Positions 48,929 to 59,589 of a DNA stretch of 64,000 nt are shown one piece after another (position 1 is the stretch's first letter; every line of letters begins with the position of its first letter). Under the pieces are notes generated by a model. The model saw only the letters and a list, made by a program, of their open reading frames with translations, was not told the origin of the DNA and did no database searches. A program made the position numbers and the translations under genes. The DNA is from Hofstenia miamia (lineage: Eukaryota > Xenacoelomorpha > Acoela > Hofsteniidae), in assembly GCA_900660155.1 (NCBI GenBank), contig CABFPE010000046.1, forward strand, positions 149,783 through 213,782. Direction: 5' to 3'.

Positions 48929-49830
48929 AATCTTCCACACGCCATAGTAGACTTTGAATTATGAATTATTGCAATTTTTGTAATTTATTAGACCTCAGAC
49001 AGTACAGTGCCTACTGTCGCAATGGCTTAAATTTTTTATCACGTTGTTTGTTTTTTTTCTAGTTTTTGTAAATTTTTTAGTTAATTGTCATCTCTGAAAT
49101 CCGTGGTGCTTTTTGATGAATTGTTCTGCGTTTTATTTCTTGTAGTTTTGTATATACATGTACATGTACTATTTAGATTAGAACTTGTATAATGCATTAT
49201 TTTTTTACTTTCGAATATAATTATTTTCTTGTACTTAAGTATTCCACAAGACTAGGTAGCCCTATCATATCTAAGATAAGTTGTTAGAAACGTTAAATTG
49301 TGAAATACATTTATACCTCAAACAAGAGATGGCGACCATGACCGGTCCGGTTCCGGTCACCCCTGACCAGTCCGATATCCAAGTCACTCTCATGTGGGTA
49401 CCAGCTTTGACCAGTTCTCACATTAAAAAGTACCAGTATTGACCGCGTTACCTGTTTTATAGTTTTTTGACATGTTGACCGGCATTGCTGTTTCGGTCCG
49501 TTTTTTTCAGTACATAATGGATTTGTGCAATTGAAATAACGGGGGTTATTTCTCATTAATCCTACATATTTCATTATTGATTTAAACACGCAAATCAAAA
49601 ATTCTAGCCAAATCACGCAATGCTTTTCATGTAATTTTTAATAGTTTTTTTTAATATTGGTACTTTTATGCAAATGATTATTTCATGATAGATTTTATTA
49701 ATTAATGACACGTTGTGATTAATTGCAAACATCGATGTGGAAGATTTTGAATCTTAATTTAATAAGCAGAGCTTAACGCCAGTGGTAATTCAGAAATCAA
49801 AATAATCCGGTCACGGAAAACTTGCGGCAC
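48929..49830. other. Probable 3' UTR and spacer
   Basis: No canonical AATAAA close to the proposed stop. 49325-49500 has repeated gaccggt/gaccagt-type words (accggtccggttccggtcac and later gaccag, gaccgc), an odd GC-richer patch of unknown origin. Confidence 0.4.
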
Positions 49831-50170
49831 CCGTTAATAAGTTTAATATATCTAGGAGCAATAATAGGCTCAAAGCTTTATTTCACAATGCATATAATTT
49901 ATTACTAAAAGAAATAGCTATGAGCATTAGAAAAATATCCCATTGAAATAATTCAAATGCTTCATGCTTTCGTTATGAGCAAGTTAAACTAATATTTTAT
50001 ATACTGCATGTAATATACACAGCTTAATACTAAAAAAGCTTTGAGTTCAACTAAAATGGGCATTTAATTATAGTAATAAATACTCTTCTAAGGGATTATA
50101 TTTCTAAATATATTAATTTTCCACAAGATTTTATTATTTGTAATAATTTTAACAAAAACATTCAAATATA

Positions 50171-50195
50171 TTTCGACTTACAAAGTCATCGTCCG
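50171..50195 (-). ncRNA. Hammerhead-like core, copy 2 (mutated)
   Basis: On the minus strand: CGGACGA, the same GACTT-TGT-AAGTC hairpin, then GAAA. The conserved U of CUGA is replaced by G, which should inactivate the ribozyme. It lies downstream of the nuclease frame in sense orientation, where a 3' terminal repeat is expected. Confidence 0.5.
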
Positions 50196-50251
50196 TTTTA
50201 CAAATAATTCCCTTTAATTGTTACTTGATTATATAATAATATTTTATTTTA

Positions 50252-50600
50252 CTAAATCTTAATTATTGGTAGCAATAGTTTATGTATGTAATCATCTTTT
50301 GTATTTAGACTTGGTTGAAATGATCTAATTAGAATGCTTTCAGTGATCTTAAGATATTTGGCATCAGTATTCTTTAAAATTTTTACATCATAACTTAGTC
50401 CACAATATTTTAGGTGTTTCGAAATGGGTGAATTAGTTTCATGTTTTTTGCTTAGGTGCCGTCCGCAATATCCGATATAATCTTCATCACAGGTGCATTG
50501 AATCTTATAAATTACACTAGGTTTATCGGACATGCTAGTTGTCGATTTATGGCCGAGCTTTGCATTAAGTTTGTCGATCTTATAAACAAATCTTACTTTT
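50252..50600 (-). pseudogene. Penelope-type GIY-YIG endonuclease domain remnant
   Basis: The minus-strand frame is open through FVYKIDKLNAKLG, then SVIYKIQCTCDEDYIGYCGR, an IY...YIG pair with the CxC insertion typical of Penelope nucleases. Then come SPISKHLKYCG, the glutamate block KITESILIRSF, and QPSLNT with its asparagine. The usual RxxEH stretch after GR appears shortened, so a small in-frame deletion is likely. It would act in target nicking for retrotransposition, but without the RT it is not functional. Confidence 0.75.
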
Positions 50601-50654
50601 TTTAATGAATTCTATCTTTCTCATTTGATGTATTAGAGGGAATTATTTGTAAAA

Positions 50655-50679
50655 CTGACGATGACTTTGTAAGTCGAAA
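50655..50679 (+). ncRNA. Hammerhead-ribozyme-like core, copy 1
   Basis: CTGACGA (50655-50661), then a stem-II hairpin GACTT-TGT-AAGTC (50663-50675), then GAAA (50676-50679). This is the CUGANGA...GAAA core with the stem II seen in Penelope hammerheads. Stem I can form partly from the flanking gtaaaa/ttttgt. The cleavage-site UH position after stem III is not convincing, so activity is doubtful. Confidence 0.5.
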
Positions 50680-51511
50680 TATATTTGAATGATTTTGTTA
50701 AGATTATTAAAAATCCTTAAAAATGCTCAACTATTTGTAATAATTATTTCTTCAAATTCGGCCTACGACATATCATTTTCGGCACACGGACAAGTCAACT
50801 ATCTAAGCAATTATTTATACTTGAATGTAAAACTGGAATAAATTGTAAAATAAATGAAAATAATGGACGTCCCAAAAAATAAAGAAAGAGGAAAAATAAT
50901 TCACAAGAAAAAAGAAAAGAAATTGTCTTTGTTGTTGCAGCATCGTATATAACAAATATACTATCAACAAATGCTGATAAAATTACTGCAGCAACAATAT
51001 CGTCAAAAAGTACAAAGCACACAACAAAAGTTAATATTTACAATATATTTATAATTTTTTCAAATTGTTGCTAGTTAAGCCAATTATAAAAAGTATATCA
51101 TTATTGCTAATCTTGGTGCAAAATGAGGGCAAAAGTAATCAATATATTCTATATAAGCTTATCCCGCTTTTTAGTTTTCTTATATATAAGAAGTAGTAGC
51201 AAAATTTTGTTTATTGGATGAACTACTTAAATAATAAGAAAATTAAATTTTGTCAGAAGGTAACTATCTAATATAAGGGGAAACACCATGAAAATTCTTC
51301 TTAATTTTGAACATTTTTGAGTTTTAAAAGCACATCTTATTGGCCTATTTTATTTATTAATCTCATTTGTCCAGTAATGATATTTCTAGGTTGTTAAACA
51401 CATGACCTATTAAAAAGGTTATGTTAAGCAAAACATTACTATACAGAAGATGGCTCATTGCTAAAGCATTAGTTAGTTGAAATCACATTTTTATTAAAAA
51501 TGCATTTTATG

Positions 51512-51608
51512 CCTACTCCAAGATTCGAGCTGGGCCCCAGCCGGCTGAGGTGCCGCCGACATGTTTTAGGTAAAACAGTCGCCGGAAAATTTAGACGGCT
51601 GAGCCGAT
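51512..51608 (-). repeat. tRNA-like (SINE or tRNA pseudogene) GC-rich patch
   Basis: On the minus strand: a D-arm-like tcggctcagccgtctaa, a hairpin gttttacctaaaac, a GC-rich arm, then a T-arm-like ccagCTCGAATcttgg (loop CTCGAAT, canonical TTCGAAT). It directly abuts the 5' boundary of the retrotransposon copy that starts near 51.63 kb. The acceptor stem does not pair. Confidence 0.35.
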
Positions 51609-51640
51609 TGACAATTATAACTATATCAAGACAATAACTG

Positions 51641-52483
51641 GATTCAAACTTTATTCTGGGCGTAACTGAAACCTGGTTTACAAATGGTAATCACAATTCG
51701 TCCTGGTCAATCGATAACTCTAAATTTAAAATATTTAGAAAGGACAGAAATCCAACTTTTCATTTTAATAAGACAAAAGGAGGTGGTGTCATGTTTTTAA
51801 TACCTAAAATACTCAAACCAAAACTTAGGACAGATATAGCAAAAGATTCAACTTATGAAAGTCTTTGGGTTGAAATTCAAAACCCAGACAAAAATTTTAA
51901 TAGTCAATTATTAAATATCTCTTATTGTCCAAATAAAACTTATATAAATAACTTTTTCTTACAAATGGAAGATGAATTTTCTACTGCTCTGAGTTATAAC
52001 ACGAATATAATGGTAATGGGAGACTGGAATGTAAATCTTCTAAACAATAACGAAAAAAGTAAGCTTGGCAATTTTCTCAATACTTTCAATATTTCACTAA
52101 TAAATAAAAAAATTCCTTCTAGAATTTCTGCTAATAGTAAAACCCTTATTGACTATTTCATGATATCAGAAAATTCTTCGTCTTATAATTATTTTTGTTT
52201 TGAATTTCCATACTCAGATCACTGCCTTATAGCTACTTATTCGAATATTCTAAAAGTTTGTAAACCCTCTAAATCTTGGATAAAAATACGAGAAAAATCA
52301 ACAGAAAATGTCGAAAAACTTCGACAGTATTTAAAAATCGAAAACTGGAATTCGATATATTCATCATTAACACCTAATGAAATGCTATCACATTTTACAA
52401 AAACTTTACTTTTCTATTTGGATATATGCTGCCCAGAAAAATATATTCTTTCATCCGAAAATACCAAAAAAAACTCAGAATAA
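51641..52483 (+). pseudogene. Retrotransposon endonuclease (APE-type) domain
   Basis: Catalytic blocks in order: VTETWF (Glu), IMVMGDWNVNL (Asp and Asn), LIDYFMIS (Asp), FPYSDHCLIA (Asp-His). The first strand of the domain is lost to 5' truncation. A run of eight A at about 52467-52474 shifts the frame. The endonuclease frame stops at 52483 while the same polypeptide continues one frame over as the RT. Confidence 0.85.
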
Positions 52484-54029
52484 TGTTTCAAAACCATGGA
52501 TTGATTCTAAATGCCTCGATTTAATCGAAATAAAGAAACAGAAATTGAAAAAATACTTAAATTCCCAAACACTGGAAAATCATAATGCTTATAAATCTGC
52601 ACGAAATTTATGTAACATTGCTATAAGAAAAGCAAGTAATAATTATTCCCGTTTTCAGTATCAAAGTCTTTCTTCCCAAAAAAATAAATGGGAATTTGTT
52701 AACAATTTGCTAAATAGAAAAAACATGCGAACCGAAGAAATAGAAAGAATATACTATAAAGATAAATCCATTACAAATAAGAAGGAAATCTGCAATGCTT
52801 TCAATGAAGTTTTCCTAAATTTAGGAAACTACAACGGTATGAATGTACCTTTTTGCCTTAATAAACCCAAAGGAACTCCAACCTCTTTCTCTTTTCGTTT
52901 TGCAACAAAATATGAAATCATAAAGTCGATACAATGTTTAAAAAATAAATCCAGTGGACCCTCTCTAATACCAACGTGGTTCCTGAAACTCTCAGGTGAC
53001 TTAATAGCTGAACCAATATGCTACATTTTAAATAATTGTATAAAACACTCCTTTTTTCCAGATGAATTGAAATTGGCAAATATAACACCATTATTTAAAA
53101 GAAATGATCCCGAAGATTGCGAAAATTATAGACCCATTTCGATCACTTCTCCAATCAGCAAAATTTTTGAACGAATTCTTTTTAATCAAATTAACGAACA
53201 TCTTTGTAAACATGATCTCTACTCCAAAACACAATATGGTTTTCGTAAAGGTATTTCTACGAGCGACGCTTTAATACAAGCTACAGAAAAATGGCGATCA
53301 ACAATAAATGATAATGAATACTCAGCAATTGCTTGCTTAGACCTCTCGAAAGCTTTCGATTCCATAGACCGCAGTATCTTACTACAAAAAATTAAAATTC
53401 TAGGTTTTTCTAATGACAGCATAGGTCTTATCTCCAGTTACTTATACAATCGCATGCAAAGAGTTAAAATTAATGAATCTTTTTCAGATTGGGTATGCAC
53501 TAAAAATGGGGTTCCACAGGGTACAATTTTGGGTCCGTTATTATTTAATATTTACATAAATGATTTGTCCGAGCAAGTAACATGTGACGTTATACAATAT
53601 GCAGATGACACAATATTATTTCATTCTAATAAATTTCCCGAAAAAGCGGTTCAAACTCTCGAAACAAACTGTGCTTCTCTTGCTAAATATTTTGCCTCTA
53701 TAAAACTAAGAGTAAATCCACTAAAAACTCAATTCTGTATTGTTAAATCAAAAACTAAATCTACTGATTCTTCAAGATACAAACTTAATTTCAACCGCAT
53801 TCAAATAAAACAGGTTGAGTCTCTTAAGTACCTCGGAATAATTTTTGACATACATCTAAATTTTGAAGAGCAACTAAATCATGTTATTAGAAAAATTGCC
53901 ATATCGATTAAAGCAATTAACTTAATTTCTCAAAAACTTCCAACTAAAGAAAAAATTCAATTAATATATGCTCTAATATTAAGTCATTTTAACTATGCCA
54001 ATGTACTCTACACAGATATAAGTCAATAA
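52475..54029 (+). pseudogene. Retrotransposon reverse transcriptase
   Basis: About 515 codons without a stop downstream of the A-run frameshift. RT motifs visible: ITPLFKRNDPEDCENYRPIS (fingers), AIACLDLSKAFDSIDRSIL (first catalytic Asp), NGVPQGTILGPLLFNIYIND, and IQYADDTILF (catalytic DD), followed by LKYLGIIFD. It looks recently active apart from one indel and the missing C-terminus. Confidence 0.9.
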
Positions 54030-54039
54030 ATAGTTAATA

Positions 54040-54926
54040 TATTAGCTAATAAACAAACATATATTTGAACAAACAATGTTTGAACATTTATTAAACAAAG
54101 TTTAAACAAAATAATTTCCATTATTGTCTATAATCTTTTTCCAACGTTCCGGTAAGTCAATGAAAGCTTTCCTAAAGAATTCCCGTGGCTTCCCGTTAAT
54201 CCAATCTTGAATAACGGTTTGGATTTCAGCGGGATTTTTAAATTTTTGACCATTCAGAGCGGATTTAAGCGGAGAAAAGAGATAATAGTCTGATGGGGAA
54301 ATGTCGGGTGAATATGGGGGATAAGGTAATATTGTGAATGCGAGATCATGAAGCTCTTGAGTAGAAAGTCATCATGCTGGTGCATTTTCAGTAACTGTTG
54401 GCAAGTGTTTATCCGATTAGTTCTGTTTGCATCACTAAGCTGATGTGGCACCCATATATTGACCAAGTATTCTTTTCCCATATCTCGTAAGTGTCTACAA
54501 ATGGTGCTGTGATGTACGTCTAAAACTTCTGCTATTTTTCGGGATGACGCATGCTTGTCTTTTCTAATGAATTCTTCAATTTCATTTAAGAAATCATTTG
54601 ACGGGCAGCCAGAACGTTCAGCATCTTGCAGCTTCTCATTTCCACTCTCAAATTTGGTGATCCAATTTCTGCATGTTCTTGATGTCACAACATTAGAGCC
54701 TAGAGTTTCAGAATTTAATCCTCTCTTCCAGTTGTAAAACATAATTGCACGTAGGTTTTCTTGGTTTAAGTTCATTGTTGAGTAAATCGATTTTATTAAT
54801 CAATACTATGCAATTCTAAGTCAAGTGACTATACCATTATTTTGTCAAAAGAGCTTCAGAGAAAAACTTATAAAACTATTATTTCATCAAAAAATATTTT
54901 CGGAAAAGACTTATGCGACAACCCTA
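54040..54926 (-). mobile_element. Internally deleted mariner-like transposon
   Basis: The right end (5' on the minus strand) shows a mariner-type TIR ending ttgtcgcataagtcttttcc on the minus strand at about 54895-54920. The opposite TIR is not identifiable near 54.04 kb. The insertion coincides with the truncated end of the retrotransposon copy. Confidence 0.7.
54102..54775 (-). pseudogene. Mariner transposase, middle deleted
   Basis: ATG at 54775. The N-terminal double helix-turn-helix is intact: RAIMFYNWKRGLNS, CRNWITKFESGNEKLQDAER, then SRKIAEVLDVHHSTICRHLR, then LLKMHQHDDFLLK. The frame then jumps to a shifted segment reading LHDLAFTILPYPPYSPDISP and SDYYLFSPLKSAL, which holds the last catalytic Asp. 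Roughly 130 residues with the first two catalytic Asp are missing, so it is inactive. It ends at WKKIIDNNGNYFV. Confidence 0.85.
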
Positions 54927-54934
54927 TATATCCA

Positions 54935-55036
54935 CTTTTTTGGTTACATCACTTAATATGTCTTTTGTTAAGTTTTAAAATGTGTCCGGAATTTATGCCG
55001 GACTCTGAATAAACCCTTATTATTATTATTATATAT
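54935..55036 (+). mobile_element. Non-LTR retrotransposon 3' tail
   Basis: The sequence ends gccggactctgaataaaccc followed by (TTA)n at 55017-55030. A short 3' UTR with an AATAAA signal directly before a trinucleotide tail is typical of CR1/L2/RTE-like 3' ends. It could be the tail of the truncated copy upstream or of another element. Confidence 0.5.
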
Positions 55037-56520
55037 TTGAATTCTTGTATAGATGAAAGCAAAACATTACAGTTCCTAAGGTATCAAATGATGTTTCTAG
55101 GGGTTTATTTTCTTAGAAATGCTTTTAGGTTCGTTGTGCTACTTACAATTTTGTCCCTATGCTACTACTACATTTGCCTTAAAATAGTCTCCATTGATCA
55201 CCACAGCATCATCAAGATATCTGATATCTGTTTTCCTCTCAGTATCATCTCTCTTCATCTGGAGTCCAGATTCTGGACTATCAGTGATCTCTGATATAAA
55301 ATCATATTTCACTTTGACTGTAGGAAGCTCATTAATTTAATTATTAGTGGGATAAATATTGATGGTCGATTCACTGTAGCTGCCAACATGGCAATTGGAA
55401 ATAACCAGAGGCCTCTATAACTTTCTTTCATTGGCCTAAGTTTAACAGAAGGCTTTGAATGCTATCCATTTCATTCATATGGACAAGTTTGGTAAAATTT
55501 TGTCACTGCTAACACAAAATCAAAAGAATTCTGGATAACCATATTTGCCTTGATTTTTTATATATTCTCTCACTCTAGCATTTGCTGCACTACCAATTAT
55601 ATCAAAAGTATTTCTACTACAAGTAAGATTGCACATTATATGCTACATTGACACAAATTGCATAAGTTGTCAAAATTACCAAACTTATTCAAGATCAACA
55701 ATGTGAAATAATATCTTTAATAACTTGACAATGCAACATAGAGCCTCTAAAATTCCTATCAAGAAATGATTTGATTTTTTTCAAAAGAATTTAGGAGCAC
55801 AGTCGTCTGAAATATATTTGAGTGTTGGTGATGTCACTTACGTTGGTCAATGTAACTTAATGGTAATGATTCTCTAGATTTTTTACTTGAATCAAAATTT
55901 TTAGATTTAACAAATTTATCGCTACAAAGTACGTGACACAGTTCAGGTTGTCATAAGATGACAGCAAGTCCTAATTTGCTGAATCATATTATATGTTGAG
56001 ATATGTCTAATATTTGACCTTATATGAATATATTTGATTGTGCGAAAACATTGTTCCATTGCTATTAGAAATTTTTCCCTCTGATATGTAATTTACGTGA
56101 CATGAAATGATCCTATAACACTAGGTGTACCCCAGTGGTATATTCTATTTTGTCAGTGTCGAAATTTTGCGCCATGTGTGGACATTAACTCCGTTACCTA
56201 GTTTTTCTCAACAATCAAAACATAGCAGCGTATTTCACAGAATAGAAGCACATATCGAGGCCGAGTTTTTTCCTACCCCACTAAAGTTACCACTGGCTAC
56301 CTTAGAGACATATTTTATAAAGATAATTTACAGGGGATCTTGGTTAATCAGATATCAGCATTTATATTTTGCATTCTCTGGCTCACTATTCTGCACTAAT
56401 ATGATTTTTTAAATTTATAAGCTCTTAAATTAATTGGAAGCTATGAAATTTACTTATGGCTTAATAATAAAAAAATTTTAAGTTTTATTTATTTAACAAC
56501 ATGTAGCATACTAAAAATGC
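55037..56520. other. Unassigned stretch
   Basis: No family recognised. On the minus strand about 55330-55165 is open and reads SEITDSPESGLQMKRDD and RYLDDAVVINGDYFKA, a hydrophilic peptide that looks coding but which I cannot place. Confidence 0.35.
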
Positions 56521-56529
56521 ACATTGCTC

Positions 56530-57010
56530 CGAGGCTTTTGTTTAAATTGTGTCTTTTCAGTCTGCATTATGTTCCAAATATAGGCCCCCTTCATATTAGC
56601 ATCTCAATGATTTTGATACCTTGTCTCCATTTGTAAGACATCTTGATGAAAGTGCTCACCCTGTTCTTCGGAAACGCGCCCAAGATTCGGTGTAAAAAAC
56701 CTAGATGTGAGTGCAAGTAGTGTAGTTTTAGTGACATACGACATCCCATTCGATGATGCGCCTGCAACATATTTTCAACAAGTTCTTGGAAATTATCATC
56801 TTTGATAATGGAATATGTCAACCATACAAAAGTAACAATCTGTTACATAATTTGTCGGCTCTCTCCAAATTCTCGGGATAGCAAATGGCATTGATCTACC
56901 AGAGCCTCTTTGCTAGGAATCCAAATCAGATCGACATGTTCCATATATAAAGTGTGGTGCCCATGTGTTGTCTTGGTCACCCATTGGCATTTCAAAGTAT
57001 TCGTGGTATG
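56530..57010 (-). pseudogene. Degenerate copy of a multicopy animal ORF family (WAPH / IWREP / LHYLHSHL)
   Basis: Minus-strand blocks in order: MGDQDNTWAPHFIYG, a stop, SMPFAIPRIWREPTNYVTDC with YFCM, a frameshift, ELVENMLQAHHRMGCRMSLK and LHYLHSHL, another frameshift, NLGRVSEEQGEHFHQDVLQM, METRYQ and ANMKGAYIW. I recall this ordered set from a large family of uncharacterised, repeated ORFs in arthropods and cnidarians, probably transposon-derived. The long segment normally between the CYFC and LHSHL blocks is missing. Confidence 0.6.
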
Positions 57011-58105
57011 ATCAATAAAATTTAGCAGTAATATTTATTGGATGCCTTAGCTGTTTTTCCCCAATATAATAGGCACAAACATAACAAAAACTGCCCGATG
57101 AATGTCTACATTGTCTCGAAGAAGAATCCATTAAGTGTAAGTAATTAAAATCTAAAGCAAAACATTTAACATTAATAGTAACATTTTAGAACATAAACAC
57201 TGTTAGAGTAAAAACTATAAATACAAAACCAACATGACAATATAGCCAGCTAATCAAACAAACCAAAAATTAAATCTCAATTTCTGACTAACGAATTAAC
57301 TTCTGGTAAAAATGGTTGCCATTTTTGAAATCAGCGTAGCAAAAAGGCCTATATACACTCAAAAAACTGTTGAGGGCAATTTTTGTTACATTGTGTAATT
57401 CTTTGGTTCGAAGTTTTGCTTAAAAGATTTTCCTTTGCACTGAGTAGCAGATTCACTAACACTGAGAGAGAAATGATTTGAATTGTCTGATATTGGTCTT
57501 GCGCAGTGGTTCTCAACCTTTTTTCTCATTAACCCCATTTTCCTCTACATTTTTAGCTGCCCCCTTCAAAAAATCACTAATAAAATAGTAGAGGAATTTT
57601 TAACATATAATAAATAATTATGCTTTATTTTGAAGGAAAACTAAACTAATCCATGTAAATTAATTAACAATTAATTTTATATTAAAAAAATGGAACAGCT
57701 GTGTGAATATTTTTAAAATAGCGCAAATTTACGTTTAAATTCCATTCTCAATAATGAAAACCGATCTAAGGACCACCAAAATGTCACGGTGGACCTCCAA
57801 TTTGTTATTTTTTATGTGTGGACCTCAGTAAAGTTACATGGACCCCCAGGTTCTGCAGATAGATTTGCTAGAAATGTATGGAGAACAAGTAGTTGGTCCT
57901 CTTCAAGATTACTAAATAGAGCTAGTAATGTTGCATGGGTAGAGGATATGCGAGAAGCATTTTCTAATATGAAGTTCTCACCGTGGATGTTGTCAAGGAA
58001 TGAACTTTATATTTCATTTAAAATCTGCGGCGACATCTTTATCAGAGAAGAGCTAATTGAACGACCAACCACCTTCGACGAATCAATTAAGCATTATGAG
58101 ACAAA
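57011..58105. other. Spacer before the next retrotransposon fragment
   Basis: The frame at 57789-58115 (108 codons) is open but unrecognised apart from its last residues, which merge into the retrotransposon 3' end. The rest is AT-rich without features. Confidence 0.35.
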
Positions 58106-58330
58106 GTTTATATAAGGTAGACAATGGTGAAGATTTAATTTTTATAATAGCAACTATAGGATAATTCCACATTCGTAAACTATCTGGGTTCAGTAATGTT
58201 TATTTATCATTCGATATCTTATGTGTACATAGTAGTATAATTACATTGTATTTTGTAGTTAATGGCGTTATTCTTTTGAAAAATCAGTTATATATTGTAA
58301 AAATGTCTAGATTGGCTTATCGCGAACTCC
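58106..58330 (+). mobile_element. Retrotransposon 3'-end fragment
   Basis: Aligns with 60757-60960: aagtttatataaggtagaca for aagtttatatcaggtagatc, then gtaaactatctgggttcagt, gtacatagtag, gttaatggcgttattctttt and tatattgtaaaaatgtcta in the same order. It is the 3' UTR of the same family. Confidence 0.75.
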
Positions 58331-58429
58331 GAGAATAACAACATGTTGTTATTATCGAAGTCTGCGGTCTTATCTAATATATTAATCATTAACACTTAAG
58401 AAATGTAATCAAGTTTTACAAAAATTTAT

Positions 58430-58610
58430 ATTTATATTTGGCTATATGCTACCCAGAAAAATATATTCTCTCATTCGAATATTTAACAAAAAAGCCCAAA
58501 ATAGTGTTTTAAAACCATAAATTGACTCTAAATGCATGGACTTAACTAAAAAAAGAGACAGAAGTAGTAAAAATTCATTAATTCTTAAACAATGCAAAAT
58601 GTACAGTTAT
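58430..58610 (+). mobile_element. Retrotransposon ORF fragment (endonuclease-RT junction)
   Basis: Aligns with 52415-52560: tatgctacccagaaaaatat, then aaccataaattgactctaaa tgcatgg, then a gagacagaa block. It covers the linker between endonuclease and RT. Together with 59590-60829 it may be one copy whose middle was replaced or split by about 1 kb of unrelated sequence. Confidence 0.7.
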
Positions 58611-59589
58611 CAATATCATTTGCGCATGAATTTTTTGCAAAAACACATTTCGAGCACATTTTGACATGTAAATGATTACTGACATGCAAACTTGTAAAGC
58701 CAAATCATATAATTTTATTATTTTAAAGTATTGATCTAAACTTTGGAGAAACCATGAAAATCTCTTCTTTACAATTTTAAAATTTTTTGGTACATGAAAA
58801 TATCAAAGACAACTCTTCTTTTTTCAATTCACTTGGTTAATTTATCGTCTCCTTCAAATATTTTCTCTTGAAATATTCAAAATCTTGTAAATTTTATCTT
58901 AGACAAGAATTTAGTTGAAGGAATATTATTATTAATCTTTGATAGTTTTTTCATAATCTTGGTCTCATAATCTAAAGTACATTGCAGAATAATGTTATTT
59001 TTGTTTGAAATTGAAAGGTGATCAATCATTCTATTATTAGCATCAGTACTTTTGATAATTTTTTCGATATTGCCTACTAATTTTTTGCATTATTTATTAT
59101 TTAGTTTGCAATTTGTCTGTTGTAATAATTGACTTGACAGTATGCTTTTTTAGTCATTTACTTTTGTAGTGGGTTGAAATTTTTGGTTTGATTTATAGGG
59201 GAGAGGCTGTTACACTTGAATTATTATCACGTAAGCAATCTAAGAATCCATTCTTAAATTTAGAAATTAAATTGAAGTATTTGATTTTAGATTGAATTGA
59301 TGTTTAAAATTCATTAAATTACAAATTTAGCATTTTGTAAAATATCATATACATTAGATTTGAGAATCGAACATGTTTGACTTTCCCACACATTTTTGCT
59401 AATAATGCTATGTTATGTGTTAGTATTAATAAGAAGTAGGGGAAATTAGTGACAATAATGATTGATTCTCAATTGTTTTCTAGATGACCTCTAAAGGTAT
59501 CTTACTTGCAAACTTTTCACTTTCTAGTCAATGCTTGGCTAATTTATCCAAGTATTTACCTAATCAAAAATAACTTCATGTACATTTGG

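Larger units (their letters stand above)
50149..50731 (-). mobile_element. Truncated Penelope-like element with inverted hammerhead-bearing ends
   Basis: A 583-bp insert with a 14-bp target-site duplication. It carries a GIY-YIG nuclease frame on the minus strand, flanked by inverted copies of about 57 bp (50159-50215 and 50637-50693). Each copy holds a hammerhead-like core. Penelope elements are known to have GIY-YIG endonucleases, terminal repeats in direct or inverted arrangement, and hammerhead ribozymes in those repeats. The reverse transcriptase is missing. Confidence 0.75.
49832..50900 (+). mobile_element. Jockey/CR1-like retrotransposon fragment, interrupted by a Penelope insert
   Basis: 49832-50148 aligns with 60165-60500 of the copy further downstream (gttaataagtttaaatatctaggag block; attagaaaaatatcccat block; ttcaactaaaatgggcattt block). 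50732-50900 resumes the same alignment (ttcttcaaattc...gatatcatt; aactggaataaattg). The copy carries many stops. The insertion at 50149-50731 duplicated tatttgtaataatt (14 bp) on both sides. Confidence 0.8.
51630..54030 (+). mobile_element. Jockey/CR1-like non-LTR retrotransposon, 5' and 3' truncated
   Basis: Best-preserved member of the local family. It carries an apurinic-type endonuclease followed by a reverse transcriptase in one original ORF. The copy starts inside the endonuclease (before ILGVTETWF) and stops at 54030 within the region after the RT, where a mariner begins. It therefore lacks the C-terminal part that the copy at 59.6-60.8 kb retains. Confidence 0.85.

Noticed and set aside
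55037-55294. 85-codon plus-strand ORF
   Set aside because: It looks like the antisense of a more hydrophilic minus-strand frame; neither could be assigned.
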